NCBI RefSeq assembly: GCF_035934735.1
Contig: NZ_CP142396.1
Coordinates: forward strand, 2,666,001 to 2,730,000
From: Sedimentibacter sp. MB31-C6
GTDB lineage: Bacteria > Bacillota > Clostridia > Tissierellales > Sedimentibacteraceae
Length of the DNA stretch: 64,000 nucleotides
Reading direction: 5' to 3'
Numbering within the stretch: the stretch's first letter is position 1; the number at the start of each line of letters is the position of its first letter. The notes under the pieces were generated by a model, which saw only the letters and a program-made list of their open reading frames with translations, was not told the DNA's origin and searched no databases. The position numbers and the translations under genes were made by a program. Below are positions 46,029 through 63,518 of the stretch, in pieces.

Positions 46029-47636
46029 ATGAAAAAACTCCTAAGTATAATGTTCATAATTTTATTAATTACAGTTAGTATAACAATTTTGTTTTATTCA
46101 TTTCTAGAGAAACCAGTATTTAACAACTCAAATACATTAAAACTTTATTTTGATGGCGTTAAGGATGAAGAATATAAACATATATATACAAAGGATCAAA
46201 TATACATATCAGCAGAATATCTTATGGATAATGCTTTATTAGATTATTATTGGGATATAGATTATAATAAAATTTCCATATTCAATAACTATAATTACGA
46301 TAAAATAAATTATAATGAGAATAAAGCATTTTATAATAAGCAACCATATGAAATTGAAGATGTTTTATTAATAAAAGACAATGAATTATATTTTAATAGT
46401 TATTTTTTAAAGGAAAGATATATTGAAAGAATTTATATTGATACATTGAATTTGAAGATTATAATTGAAAAAGATATAAGAGAGTATAAAACGGTAAAAG
46501 ATACAAAGATTAGAGATAATTCATCTGTGTTTTCAAAAAATCTTAAAAAAATAGATAAGGGAGAAAAAATCTTTATATATAATAATGAAAAAAGAGGTTG
46601 GCTGTTAGCAAGAACAAATGACAATATTATAGGGTTTGTTAAAGCTACCGACATTATACCCATGTCAAAGGTTCAATTTAATAATTATCCTAAAGCAAAT
46701 GAAAAAAAGGATATAAAATTAGCATGGGATCTAATATCAAGACCTATATATGATTTTGAACCATTTTATATTCCAGATAGTATTAATATAATTGCACCAA
46801 CTTGGTATGAGCTTTTTTATGAAGATGATTTATTTATCGATTTATCTAATACAGAATATATTCAGTATGTGAAAAATTCTGGCAAAGAAATATGGGCAGT
46901 TTTTAATAATGGATTTGATCCTAAATTAACTAATGAGATGCTTAATAATGGTTTAAAGCGTAGCAATATAGTTGATAAAATAATAGATATAACAGTTGAT
47001 AATAATTTTGATGGAATAAATATAGACTTTGAAAATATTTATATAGAAGATAAAGATGTTTTCTCAGCATTTATAAAAGAATTGTATTGCAAAGCAAAAG
47101 CTAATAATATTATTATGTCTGTTGATGTTACCATCTTATCAAATTCTGAAAATTGGTCTTTATGTTTTGATAGAAACGTTATATCAGATTATGCTGATTA
47201 TATAATACTTATGGCATATGACGAAAATGTATCTGGTAAAGCTGGTTCAGTATCATCACTACCATGGGTAGAATATGGAGTTTCTAATTTATTAGAATAT
47301 GCATCATCAAAAAAAGTTGTACTAGGTGTACCTTTCTATACAAGACTTTGGGAGGAATACGAAGAAAAATCAGTGGAGAAAGTAAAATCAACTGCTTTAA
47401 AGATTGAATCAGCTGAAAAGGTAATTGATGAACTGGAAATTGAATTGAAGTATATAGAAGAATATGGACAAAACTATGGTGAAAAAGAAATTAACGGAAT
47501 AACGTATAAGATATGGCATGAAGATAAAATGTCTTTAATAAAAAGACTTCATATCGCTAAAAACTATAATTTATCTGGAATTGCTGTTTGGACTTTAAAT
47601 TATGGAACAGAAGAAATGTGGGAAGTGCTTAAGTAG
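46029..47636 (+). CDS. Secreted GH18-family hydrolase with SH3-like domain (SleL-like)
   Basis: A 535-residue protein anchored or exported by an N-terminal hydrophobic helix (about 4-27). A copper-amine-oxidase-N/stalk-like region (to about 155) precedes an SH3b-like domain (about 157-215, TKIRDNSSVFSKNLKKIDKG) and a GH18 barrel (about 235-535). The catalytic motif DGINIDFENI carries the essential Glu, and YADYIILMAYDEN and the final IAVWTLNYGTEEMW strand are family features. It probably cuts peptidoglycan N-acetylglucosamine linkages, as SleL/YdhD-type enzymes do in spores or walls. Its TAG stop lies inside a repeat. Confidence 0.87.
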   Translation: MKKLLSIMFIILLITVSITILFYSFLEKPVFNNSNTLKLYFDGVKDEEYKHIYTKDQIYISAEYLMDNALLDYYWDIDYNKISIFNNYNYDKINYNENKAFYNKQPYEIEDVLLIKDNELYFNSYFLKERYIERIYIDTLNLKIIIEKDIREYKTVKDTKIRDNSSVFSKNLKKIDKGEKIFIYNNEKRGWLLARTNDNIIGFVKATDIIPMSKVQFNNYPKANEKKDIKLAWDLISRPIYDFEPFYIPDSINIIAPTWYELFYEDDLFIDLSNTEYIQYVKNSGKEIWAVFNNGFDPKLTNEMLNNGLKRSNIVDKIIDITVDNNFDGINIDFENIYIEDKDVFSAFIKELYCKAKANNIIMSVDVTILSNSENWSLCFDRNVISDYADYIILMAYDENVSGKAGSVSSLPWVEYGVSNLLEYASSKKVVLGVPFYTRLWEEYEEKSVEKVKSTALKIESAEKVIDELEIELKYIEEYGQNYGEKEINGITYKIWHEDKMSLIKRLHIAKNYNLSGIAVWTLNYGTEEMWEVLK

Positions 47637-47710
47637 GGGACGCATTGTATGCGTCCCGATATAAAAGCATTGTATAGGTTCTGCAGTATGTTAAGGTAAT
47701 TCCTACAATG
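47633..47710. repeat. Palindromic GTAGGGGACGCAT element overlapping a stop codon
   Basis: It begins GTAGGGGACGCATTGTATGC and ends TTCCTACAATG, the same ends as the 10773-10828 element but with a different 40-base interior. The TAG at 47634-47636 is the stop codon of the GH18 gene. Confidence 0.75.
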
Positions 47711-47799
47711 TAAAGCATTATTGTCATAGCGCAGGATTCACATAGAATATTTCAGAATAGATTCAAAAAATAAAAGTTTGATAAAGTTATAAAAGGGGA

Positions 47800-47828
47800 T
47801 TGACAAAGATAATTAGTTGAGCTATAAT
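47800..47828 (+). promoter_or_regulatory. rrn operon 1 promoter P1
   Basis: TTGACA (47800-47805) and TATAAT (47823-47828), both perfect, 17-base spacer. Confidence 0.85.
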
Positions 47829-47896
47829 ACAAAAGCACTTTGCGAATTGAGTAAAAATATTGCAAAGAAAGAGTAAAAAAACTATTAAAGAAACTG

Positions 47897-47925
47897 TTGA
47901 CAATTAGCGTTAGTTATGTTAGACT
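47897..47925 (+). promoter_or_regulatory. rrn operon 1 promoter P2
   Basis: TTGACA (47897-47902) and TAGACT (47920-47925), 17-base spacer. An almost identical pair starts at 56141 before operon 2. Confidence 0.75.
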
Positions 47926-47997
47926 AACAAAGTTGTTTCAAGTGCTCTGAACACTGTAAGTAGTAAGGAGTCGAGAAAAAAATAAATAAAAAAGTGC

Positions 47998-48026
47998 TTG
48001 ACAAACTTCGACAAGCATGATAAACT
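47998..48026 (+). promoter_or_regulatory. rrn operon 1 promoter P3
   Basis: TTGACA (47998-48003) and TAAACT (48021-48026), 17-base spacer, preceded by AGTGC. It is conserved before operon 2 at 56306-56334. Confidence 0.75.
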
Positions 48027-48160
48027 AGTAAAGCTTTCTTCAAAGAAAGCGACGAACATTGACAATAAAACAGCATAAGAAACCTATGAGTTTAAAGTAA
48101 ATTTGAACAAAGTAAAAAGTAATGAAAGATAGATAATGCTATGCGTTATCTTGGGTATGA
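48027..48160 (+). other. rRNA leader of operon 1 with 16S processing strand
   Basis: Contains a GCTTTCTT/AAGAAAGC hairpin (48033-48050), the strand CAATAAAACAGCATAAG (48063-48079) that pairs perfectly with 50102-50118 after 16S (expected RNase III processing stem), and a small AGATAATGC/GCGTTATCT hairpin (48131-48151). Confidence 0.8.
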
Positions 48161-48275
48161 CCTAACCCAATTTTTCACGACCGAAAGGGAGTAAGAAAAT
48201 CGATGGTAGGTCAACCGCAATGAATTCCAAATTTATGCGACGCAAGGAGCAAATAAATTTGTGAATGAAACTGCG
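48161..48275 (+). repeat. Double-hairpin repeat, copy in the 16S leader of operon 1
   Basis: CCTAACCCAATTTTTCACGA opens hairpin 1, closed by GTAGG; hairpin 2 lies around the GACGCAAGGAGC loop; it ends GAAACTGC. It sits inside the 16S processing stem, about 10 bases before the mature 16S 5' end. Confidence 0.85.
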
Positions 48276-48284
48276 ACAGGAGAT

Positions 48285-50314
<2,030 letters not shown>

Positions 50315-50390
50315 GGGGGTATAGCTCAGTTGGGAGAGCACCTGCCTTGCAAGCAGGGGGTCAGGAGTTCGAATCTCCTTATCTCCACCA
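50315..50390 (+). tRNA. tRNA-Ala (anticodon UGC)
   Basis: A complete cloverleaf with CTTGCAA anticodon loop and encoded CCA, inside the 16S-23S spacer of operon 1. Operon 2 lacks it. Confidence 0.97.
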
Positions 50391-50464
50391 AAAATGCAAC
50401 TCTGTTGCATTGAGCAATGATATTGAACCTTGAAAATTGCATAGGAAAATAAAAGAGAAGATGT

Positions 50465-50576
50465 CCTAACCCAATTTTTTCGACCGACAGGGAGAAAAAA
50501 ATTGATGGTAGGCCATTCGCAACGAATTCCCAAATTTTGCGACGTAAGGAGCAGAAAATTTGGTGAATGAGACTGC
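50465..50576 (+). repeat. Double-hairpin repeat, copy in the 23S leader of operon 1
   Basis: CCTAACCCAATTTTTTCGAC opens hairpin 1, closed by ATTGATGGTAGG. Hairpin 2 is CCAAATTTTGC/GCAGAAAATTTGG. It ends GAGACTGC. Confidence 0.9.
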
Positions 50577-50661
50577 GCGACATTAATTGATAAAAAGTAA
50601 GAATACCGTCGCAAGTATTCTGAAAAATAAAATTAACAATAAACCGAGAGAAACAAACAAA

Positions 50662-50690
50662 TGTAGGGGACGCATTGTATGCGTACCGTA
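50662..50690. repeat. GTAGGGGACGCAT palindrome, short copy
   Basis: TGTAGGGGACGCATTGTATG continuing with CGTACC; only the left hairpin of the element is present. Confidence 0.65.
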
Positions 50691-50732
50691 TAATATATAA
50701 TATATTATGAAGAAATAATATATGACTAGAAT

Positions 50733-53850
<3,118 letters not shown>

Positions 53851-53896
53851 AATATAAATAATGTCGAATCATGTTTTCCTATGTAATTTTGTATGC

Positions 53897-54007
53897 CCTA
53901 ACCCCATTTTTCAGATGGTTTTTCTGTAAAAATGGTTGGTAGGTCAACCGCAACGAATTCCCAATTTATGCGACGTAAGGAGCAGAGAAATTGGTGAATG
54001 AGACTGC
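53897..54007 (+). repeat. Double-hairpin repeat, copy in the 23S-5S spacer of operon 1
   Basis: Hairpin 1 is changed to CCTAACCCCATTTTTCAGA paired with TCTGTAAAAATGGTTGGTAG, covarying on both strands. Hairpin 2 is standard. It ends GAGACTGC. Confidence 0.85.
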
Positions 54008-54060
54008 GCTTGTTGTTAGGGCATGGCTTATTAAAAAGTCGGTTCAAAACCTATAAATGA

Positions 54061-54178
<118 letters not shown>

Positions 54179-54190
54179 TCATTCATAGAA

Positions 54191-54210
54191 AAATTGGTGA
54201 ATGAGACAGC
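54191..54210 (+). repeat. Terminal fragment of a double-hairpin repeat
   Basis: AAATTGGTGAATGAGACAGC is the last 20 bases of the full copy found at the same place in operon 2 (62259-62370). Confidence 0.8.
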
Positions 54211-54216
54211 GCTTGT

Positions 54217-54291
54217 TCCGAGGTAGCTCAATGGTGGAGCAACCGGCTGTTAACCGGTAGGTCGTGGGTTCGAGCCCCACCCTCGGAGCCA
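54217..54291 (+). tRNA. tRNA-Asn (anticodon GUU)
   Basis: Cloverleaf with CTGTTAA anticodon loop and encoded CCA. First of the array after 5S. Confidence 0.97.
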
Positions 54292-54323
54292 TAAACAAGA
54301 TGTAAATAATATTTCTAAATTAT

Positions 54324-54411
54324 GCCGAAGTGGCGGAATTGGCAGACGCACAGGACTTAAAATCCTGCGATCCACAAAATCGTACCGGTTCGAGTCCGGT
54401 CTTCGGCACCA
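54324..54411 (+). tRNA. tRNA-Leu (anticodon UAA)
   Basis: 88 nt with a long variable arm; anticodon TAA in ACTTAAAA; CCA encoded. Confidence 0.96.
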
Positions 54412-54416
54412 TTTAT

Positions 54417-54492
54417 CGCGGGATAGAGCAGTTGGTAGCTCGTCGGGCTCATAACCCGGAGGCCGTTGGTTCAAGTCCAGCTCCCGCTACCA
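54417..54492 (+). tRNA. Initiator tRNA-fMet (anticodon CAU)
   Basis: Three G-C pairs in the anticodon stem (GGGCTCATAACCC) and an unpaired first base mark it as the initiator. The 1-72 mismatch is C-U (CGCGGGA with TCCCGCT) rather than the common C-A. CCA encoded. Confidence 0.95.
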
Positions 54493-54521
54493 AATATGCG
54501 GTTTACACTGCAAAAAAACAT

Positions 54522-54598
54522 GGCGGCGTAGCTCAGTTGGCTAGAGCATGCGGTTCATACCCGCAGTGTCAGCGGTTCAAATCCGTTCGCCGCTACCA
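54522..54598 (+). tRNA. Elongator tRNA-Met (anticodon CAU)
   Basis: GGCGGCGTAGCTCAG start and TTCATAC loop match elongator tRNA-Met of B. subtilis. CCA encoded. Confidence 0.92.
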
Positions 54599-54604
54599 AG
54601 ATGC

Positions 54605-54716
54605 CCTAACCCAATTTATTCGACCGTAAGGGAGAAAGAAATTGTTGGTAGGTCATTCGCACCGAATTCCCAATTTCTGCGACATAAGGAGCAAAGAAAA
54701 TGGTGAATGAGACTGC
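54605..54716 (+). repeat. Double-hairpin repeat, tandem unit 1 (operon 1)
   Basis: First of three units repeated with a 119-base period. It carries the variants CACCGAATTCC and GACATAAGGAG, which distinguish it from the next two. Confidence 0.95.
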
Positions 54717-54723
54717 AAGATGC

Positions 54724-54835
54724 CCTAACCCAATTTATTCGACCGCAAGGGAGAAAGAAATTGTTGGTAGGTCATTCGCAACGAATTCCCAATTTCTGCG
54801 ACGTAAGGAGCAAAGAAAATGGTGAATGAGACTGC
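54724..54835 (+). repeat. Double-hairpin repeat, tandem unit 2 (operon 1)
   Basis: Near-identical to unit 1, with loop GACCGCAAGGGAG and GACGTAAGGAG. Confidence 0.95.
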
Positions 54836-54842
54836 AAGATGC

Positions 54843-54954
54843 CCTAACCCAATTTATTCGACCGTAAGGGAGAAAGAAATTGTTGGTAGGTCATTCGCAA
54901 CGAATTCCCAATTTCTGCGACGTAAGGAGCAAAGAAAATGGTGAATGAGACTGC
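54843..54954 (+). repeat. Double-hairpin repeat, tandem unit 3 (operon 1)
   Basis: Near-identical, with loop GACCGTAAGGGAG and GACGTAAGGAG; ends GAGACTGC, 8 bases before tRNA-Glu. Confidence 0.95.
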
Positions 54955-54962
54955 GAGATTAA

Positions 54963-55037
54963 GGCCCTATGGTCAAGCGGTTAAGACATCGCCCTTTCAC
55001 GGCGGTAACCCGGGTTCGAATCCCGGTAGGGTCACCA
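54963..55037 (+). tRNA. tRNA-Glu (anticodon UUC)
   Basis: Cloverleaf with CTTTCAC anticodon loop; CCA encoded. Confidence 0.96.
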
Positions 55038-55045
55038 TTATATGT

Positions 55046-55121
55046 GGGAGCATAGCTCAGTTGGGAGAGCATCTGCCTTACAAGCAGGGGGTCATAGGTT
55101 CGAGCCCTATTGTTCCCACCA
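55046..55121 (+). tRNA. tRNA-Val (anticodon UAC)
   Basis: Cloverleaf with CTTACAA anticodon loop; CCA encoded. Confidence 0.96.
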
Positions 55122-55199
55122 TATAGAAGAAAGGGTACCACCTCTAATATAAAGATAGTCTTTGTAGCCTGAGGAATGTCCCCAATCTAAAATAATTGC

Positions 55200-55276
55200 G
55201 GCCTGGTAGTTCAGTTGGTTAGAATGCCAGCCTGTCACGCTGGAGGTCGAGGGTTCGAGCCCCTTCCAGGTCGCCA
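55200..55276 (+). tRNA. tRNA-Asp (anticodon GUC)
   Basis: Cloverleaf with CTGTCAC anticodon loop; CCA encoded. Confidence 0.96.
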
Positions 55277-55279
55277 CAT

Positions 55280-55355
<76 letters not shown>

Positions 55356-55359
55356 AGAT

Positions 55360-55436
55360 GCACTCATAGCTCAGTCGGATAGAGCAACGGACTTCTAATC
55401 CGTGTGCCGGGGGTTCGAATCCTCCTGGGTGCACCA
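55360..55436 (+). tRNA. tRNA-Arg (anticodon UCU)
   Basis: Cloverleaf with CTTCTAA anticodon loop; CCA encoded. A second copy is at 63886 in a different array position. Confidence 0.96.
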
Positions 55437-55449
55437 TAATTATTGCAAC

Positions 55450-55525
55450 GACTCATTAGCTCAGCTGGTAGAGCACCTGACTCTTAATCAGGGTGTCCAG
55501 GGTTCGAGTCCCTGATGGGTCACCA
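55450..55525 (+). tRNA. tRNA-Lys (anticodon CUU)
   Basis: Cloverleaf with CTCTTAA anticodon loop; CCA encoded. Confidence 0.95.
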
Positions 55526-55540
55526 GAAGAGAGTGTATAT

Positions 55541-55616
55541 GATCCATTAGCTCAGCAGGCAGAGCACTTGACTTTTAATCAAGGTGTCCGGCGTTCGAAT
55601 CGCCGATGGATCACCA
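55541..55616 (+). tRNA. tRNA-Lys (anticodon UUU)
   Basis: Cloverleaf with CTTTTAA anticodon loop; CCA encoded. Confidence 0.96.
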
Positions 55617-55623
55617 ATATAAT

Positions 55624-55712
55624 GGAGAGGTATCGAAGTGGTCATAACGAGGCGGTCTTGAAAACCGTTTGGGTGTAAGCCCGCGTGGGTTCGAATCCCA
55701 CCCTCTCCGCCA
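55624..55712 (+). tRNA. tRNA-Ser (anticodon UGA)
   Basis: 89 nt with a long variable arm; anticodon TGA in CTTGAAA; CCA encoded. Confidence 0.95.
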
Positions 55713-55719
55713 TATTTAG

Positions 55720-55796
55720 CGGGGCGTAGCGCAGTTTGGTAGCGCATCTGGTTTGGGACCAGAGGGCCGCGGGTTCAAATCCTGCCGCCCCGACCA
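55720..55796 (+). tRNA. tRNA-Pro (anticodon UGG)
   Basis: CGGGGCG acceptor, anticodon TGG in TTTGGGA; CCA encoded. Confidence 0.96.
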
Positions 55797-55807
55797 TATT
55801 TTAATAG

Positions 55808-55884
<77 letters not shown>

Positions 55885-55902
55885 CTAGAAATTAATTTTC
55901 TA

Positions 55903-55976
55903 GGGCCTTTAGCTCAGTTGGTTAGAGCGCCCGGCTCATAACCGGTAGGTCCAAGGTTCGAATCCTTGAAGGCCCA
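55903..55976 (+). tRNA. tRNA-Ile2 (anticodon CAU, lysidine type), no encoded CCA
   Basis: Anticodon loop CTCATAA, but the body (GGGCCTTTAGCTCAG, CCGGCTCATAACCGG) resembles the TilS-modified tRNA-Ile2 rather than either tRNA-Met. After discriminator A76 the genome reads CTGC, so CCA must be added enzymatically, unlike every other complete tRNA here. Confidence 0.85.
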
Positions 55977-55982
55977 CTGCAT

Positions 55983-56058
55983 GCCCAGATAGCTCAGTCG
56001 GTAGAGCAGAAGACTGAAAATCTTCGTGTCCGTGGTTCGATTCCGCGTTTGGGCACCA
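55983..56058 (+). tRNA. tRNA-Phe (anticodon GAA)
   Basis: Cloverleaf with CTGAAAA anticodon loop; CCA encoded. Last tRNA of the first array. Confidence 0.96.
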
Positions 56059-56140
56059 TTTTTTTTAATATAATACATATTAAGAGAGATTAAGTGTATA
56101 ATATGTATTATGGAATTAATAAAATGACATTAAAAAGTTA

Positions 56141-56169
56141 TTGACAATTGCAAATGATTGTGATAGACT
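56141..56169 (+). promoter_or_regulatory. rrn operon 2 promoter P1
   Basis: TTGACA (56141-56146) and TAGACT (56164-56169), 17-base spacer. Confidence 0.75.
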
Positions 56170-56227
56170 ATCTAAGCTATTCAAAATTGTGTAGAAATAC
56201 CACATAAAAAATAGTTAAAAAATGTAG

Positions 56228-56256
56228 TTGACAATATCGTAATTTTGTGATAATAT
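56228..56256 (+). promoter_or_regulatory. rrn operon 2 promoter P2
   Basis: TTGACA (56228-56233) and TAATAT (56251-56256), 17-base spacer. Confidence 0.75.
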
Positions 56257-56305
56257 GTTCAAGCTGTCTCAAAAATATTGACAGTAAAATAAATAAAAAA
56301 AGTGC

Positions 56306-56334
56306 TTGACAATGAACAGTGAGCATGATAAACT
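56306..56334 (+). promoter_or_regulatory. rrn operon 2 promoter P3
   Basis: TTGACA (56306-56311) and TAAACT (56329-56334), 17-base spacer. The downstream sequence is shared with operon 1. Confidence 0.75.
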
Positions 56335-56468
56335 AGTAAAGCTTTCCTCAAAGAAAGCGACGAACATTGACAATAAAACAGCATAAGAAACCTATGAGTT
56401 TAAAGTAAATTTGAACAAAGTAAAAAGTAATGAAAGATAGATAATGCTATGCGTTATCTTGAGTATGA

Positions 56469-56582
56469 CCTAACCCAATTTTTCACGACCGAAAGGGAGT
56501 AAGAAAATTGATAGTAGGTCAACCGCAATGAATTCCAAATTTATGCGACGCAAGGAGCAAATAAATTTGTGAATGAAACTGC
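56469..56582 (+). repeat. Double-hairpin repeat, copy in the 16S leader of operon 2
   Basis: Same position and nearly the same sequence as 48161-48275, with GATAGTAGG instead of GATGGTAGG in the closing strand. Confidence 0.85.
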
Positions 56583-56592
56583 GACAGGAGAT

Positions 56593-58400
<1,808 letters not shown>

Positions 58401-58425
58401 CTAAAGGACTTATGCTGTTTTATTG

Positions 58426-58449
58426 CCGTTCAAACAATAGTTTGAACGG
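58426..58449. repeat. Perfect 10-bp palindrome unique to the operon 2 spacer
   Basis: CCGTTCAAAC, AATA, GTTTGAACGG. It sits where the 50124 repeat lies in operon 1. Confidence 0.8.
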
Positions 58450-58461
58450 TGTAAACCCTAA

Positions 58462-58498
58462 TGTAGGGTATGCATTGCATGCATACCGAGACCTACAA
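58462..58498. repeat. Palindromic element variant TGTAGGGTATGCAT
   Basis: GGTATGCAT and ATGCATACC form the inner hairpin (loop TGC overlap) with outer TGTAGG/CCTACA. The stem bases differ from GGGACGCAT on both strands, so pairing is preserved. Confidence 0.65.
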
Positions 58499-58556
58499 AG
58501 GTTGACATAAAGGGATGAACCTTGAAAATTGCATAGGAAAATAAAAGAGAAGATGT

Positions 58557-58668
58557 CCTAACCCAATTTTTTCGACCGACAGGGAGAAAAAAATTGATGG
58601 TAGGCCATTCGCAACGAATTCCCAAATTTTGCGACGTAAGGAGCAGAAAATTTGGTGAATGAGACTGC
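58557..58668 (+). repeat. Double-hairpin repeat, copy in the 23S leader of operon 2
   Basis: Identical in layout to 50465-50576; ends GAGACTGC. Confidence 0.9.
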
Positions 58669-58737
58669 GCGACATTAATTGATAAAAAGTAAGAATACCG
58701 TCGCAAGTATTCTGAAAAATAAAATTAACAATAAAAA

Positions 58738-58766
58738 TGTAGGGGACGCATTGTATGTGTACCGTA
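58738..58766. repeat. GTAGGGGACGCAT palindrome, short copy in operon 2
   Basis: TGTAGGGGACGCATTGTATG then TGTACC. Orthologous to 50662-50690, with 16 bases missing just upstream. Confidence 0.65.
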
Positions 58767-58808
58767 TAATATATAATATATTATGAAGAAATAATATATG
58801 ACTAGAAT

Positions 58809-61926
<3,118 letters not shown>

Positions 61927-61972
61927 AATATAAATAATGTCGAATCATGTTTTCCTATGTAATTTTGTATGC

Positions 61973-62083
61973 CCTAACCCCATTTTTCAGATGGTTTTTC
62001 TGTAAAAATGGTTGGTAGGTCAACCGCAACGAATTCCCAATTTATGCGACGTAAGGAGCAGAGAAATTGCTGAATGAGACTGC
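61973..62083 (+). repeat. Double-hairpin repeat, copy in the 23S-5S spacer of operon 2
   Basis: Matches 53897-54007 apart from AATTGCTGAATGAG in place of AATTGGTGAATGAG near the end. Confidence 0.85.
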
Positions 62084-62136
62084 GCTTGTTGTTAGGGCAT
62101 GGCTTATTAAAAAGTCGGTTCAAAACCTATAAACGA

Positions 62137-62254
<118 letters not shown>

Positions 62255-62258
62255 ATAA

Positions 62259-62370
62259 CCTAACCCAATTTATTCGACCGCAAGGGAGAAAGAAATTGTT
62301 GGTAGGTTAACCGCAACGAATTCCCAATTTATGCGACGTAAGGAGCAGAGAAATTGGTGAATGAGACAGC
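62259..62370 (+). repeat. Double-hairpin repeat, full copy between 5S and tRNA-Asn (operon 2)
   Basis: CCTAACCCAATTTATTCGAC to GAGACAGC, complete with both hairpins. Operon 1 has only its last 20 bases. Confidence 0.9.
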
Positions 62371-62376
62371 GCTTGT

Positions 62377-62451
62377 TCCGAGGTAGCTCAATGGTGGAGC
62401 AACCGGCTGTTAACCGGTAGGTCGTGGGTTCGAGCCCCACCCTCGGAGCCA
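62377..62451 (+). tRNA. tRNA-Asn (anticodon GUU)
   Basis: Same as 54217-54291. Confidence 0.97.
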
Positions 62452-62483
62452 TAAACAAGATGTAAATAATATTTCTAAATTAT

Positions 62484-62571
62484 GCCGAAGTGGCGGAATT
62501 GGCAGACGCACAGGACTTAAAATCCTGCGATCCACAAAATCGTACCGGTTCGAGTCCGGTCTTCGGCACCA
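62484..62571 (+). tRNA. tRNA-Leu (anticodon UAA)
   Basis: Same as 54324-54411. Confidence 0.96.
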
Positions 62572-62576
62572 TTTAT

Positions 62577-62652
62577 CGCGGGATAGAGCAGTTGGTAGCT
62601 CGTCGGGCTCATAACCCGGAGGCCGTTGGTTCAAGTCCAGCTCCCGCTACCA
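62577..62652 (+). tRNA. Initiator tRNA-fMet (anticodon CAU)
   Basis: Same as 54417-54492, including the C1-U72 mismatch. Confidence 0.95.
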
Positions 62653-62681
62653 AATATGCGGTTTACACTGCAAAAAAACAT

Positions 62682-62758
62682 GGCGGCGTAGCTCAGTTGG
62701 CTAGAGCATGCGGTTCATACCCGCAGTGTCAGCGGTTCAAATCCGTTCGCCGCTACCA
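62682..62758 (+). tRNA. Elongator tRNA-Met (anticodon CAU)
   Basis: Same as 54522-54598. Confidence 0.92.
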
Positions 62759-62764
62759 AGATGC

Positions 62765-62876
62765 CCTAACCCAATTTATTCGACCGCAAGGGAGAAAGAA
62801 ATTGTTGGTAGGTCATTCGCAACGAATTCCCAATTTCTGCGACGTAAGGAGCAAAGAAAATGGTGAATGAGACTGC
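62765..62876 (+). repeat. Double-hairpin repeat, tandem unit 1 (operon 2)
   Basis: Loop GACCGCAAGGGAG and GACGTAAGGAG. The variants of operon 1 unit 1 are absent here. Confidence 0.95.
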
Positions 62877-62883
62877 AAGATGC

Positions 62884-62995
62884 CCTAACCCAATTTATTC
62901 GACCGCAAGGGAGAAAGAAATTGTTGGTAGGTCATTCGCAACGAATTCCCAATTTCTGCGACGTAAGGAGCAAAGAAAATGGTGAATGAGACTGC
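62884..62995 (+). repeat. Double-hairpin repeat, tandem unit 2 (operon 2)
   Basis: 119-base period with its neighbours; loop GACCGCAAGGGAG. Confidence 0.95.
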
Positions 62996-63002
62996 AAGAT
63001 GC

Positions 63003-63114
63003 CCTAACCCAATTTATTCGACCGTAAGGGAGAAAGAAATTGTTGGTAGGTCATTCGCACCGAATTCCCAATTTCTGCGACATAAGGAGCAAAGAAAATG
63101 GTGAATGAGACTGC
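63003..63114 (+). repeat. Double-hairpin repeat, tandem unit 3 (operon 2)
   Basis: Carries CACCGAATTCC and GACATAAGGAG, the variants that mark unit 1, not unit 3, in operon 1. Confidence 0.95.
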
Positions 63115-63122
63115 GAGATTAA

Positions 63123-63197
63123 GGCCCTATGGTCAAGCGGTTAAGACATCGCCCTTTCACGGCGGTAACCCGGGTTCGAATCCCGGTAGGGTCACCA
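63123..63197 (+). tRNA. tRNA-Glu (anticodon UUC)
   Basis: Same as 54963-55037. Confidence 0.96.
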
Positions 63198-63205
63198 TTA
63201 TATGT

Positions 63206-63281
63206 GGGAGCATAGCTCAGTTGGGAGAGCATCTGCCTTACAAGCAGGGGGTCATAGGTTCGAGCCCTATTGTTCCCACCA
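63206..63281 (+). tRNA. tRNA-Val (anticodon UAC)
   Basis: Same as 55046-55121. Confidence 0.96.
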
Positions 63282-63359
63282 TATAGAAGAAAGGGTACCA
63301 CCTCTAATATAAAGATAGTCTTTGTAGCCTGAGGAATGTCCCCAATCTAAAATAATTGC

Positions 63360-63436
63360 GGCCTGGTAGTTCAGTTGGTTAGAATGCCAGCCTGTCACGC
63401 TGGAGGTCGAGGGTTCGAGCCCCTTCCAGGTCGCCA
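63360..63436 (+). tRNA. tRNA-Asp (anticodon GUC)
   Basis: Same as 55200-55276. Confidence 0.96.
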
Positions 63437-63439
63437 CAT

Positions 63440-63515
<76 letters not shown>

Positions 63516-63518
63516 TAT

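Larger units (their letters stand above)
50391..50732 (+). other. 23S leader of operon 1
   Basis: Contains the 23S processing strand AAAATTGCATAGGAAAA (50433-50449, pairs with 53874-53890 with one G-U), a double-hairpin repeat (50465-50576), an AAGAATACC/AGTATTCT hairpin (about 50601-50622) and a GTAGGGGACGCAT fragment (50662-50690). Confidence 0.75.
56059..56468 (+). other. Promoter and leader region of rrn operon 2
   Basis: No gene. Holds three tandem promoters (56141, 56228, 56306), the hairpin GCTTTCCT/AAGAAAGC region, the 16S processing strand CAATAAAACAGCATAAG (56371-56387) and the small AGATAATGC hairpin, as in operon 1 but with unrelated sequence upstream of P1. Confidence 0.8.

Noticed and set aside
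54601-54957. Tandem 119-base array considered as a CRISPR
   Set aside because: The units are near-identical over their whole length, with no unique spacers and no cas genes nearby; they match the dispersed rrn repeat.
55903-55976. CAU tRNA called as tRNA-Met
   Set aside because: The body matches lysidine-type tRNA-Ile2, and distinct initiator and elongator tRNA-Met genes are already present.
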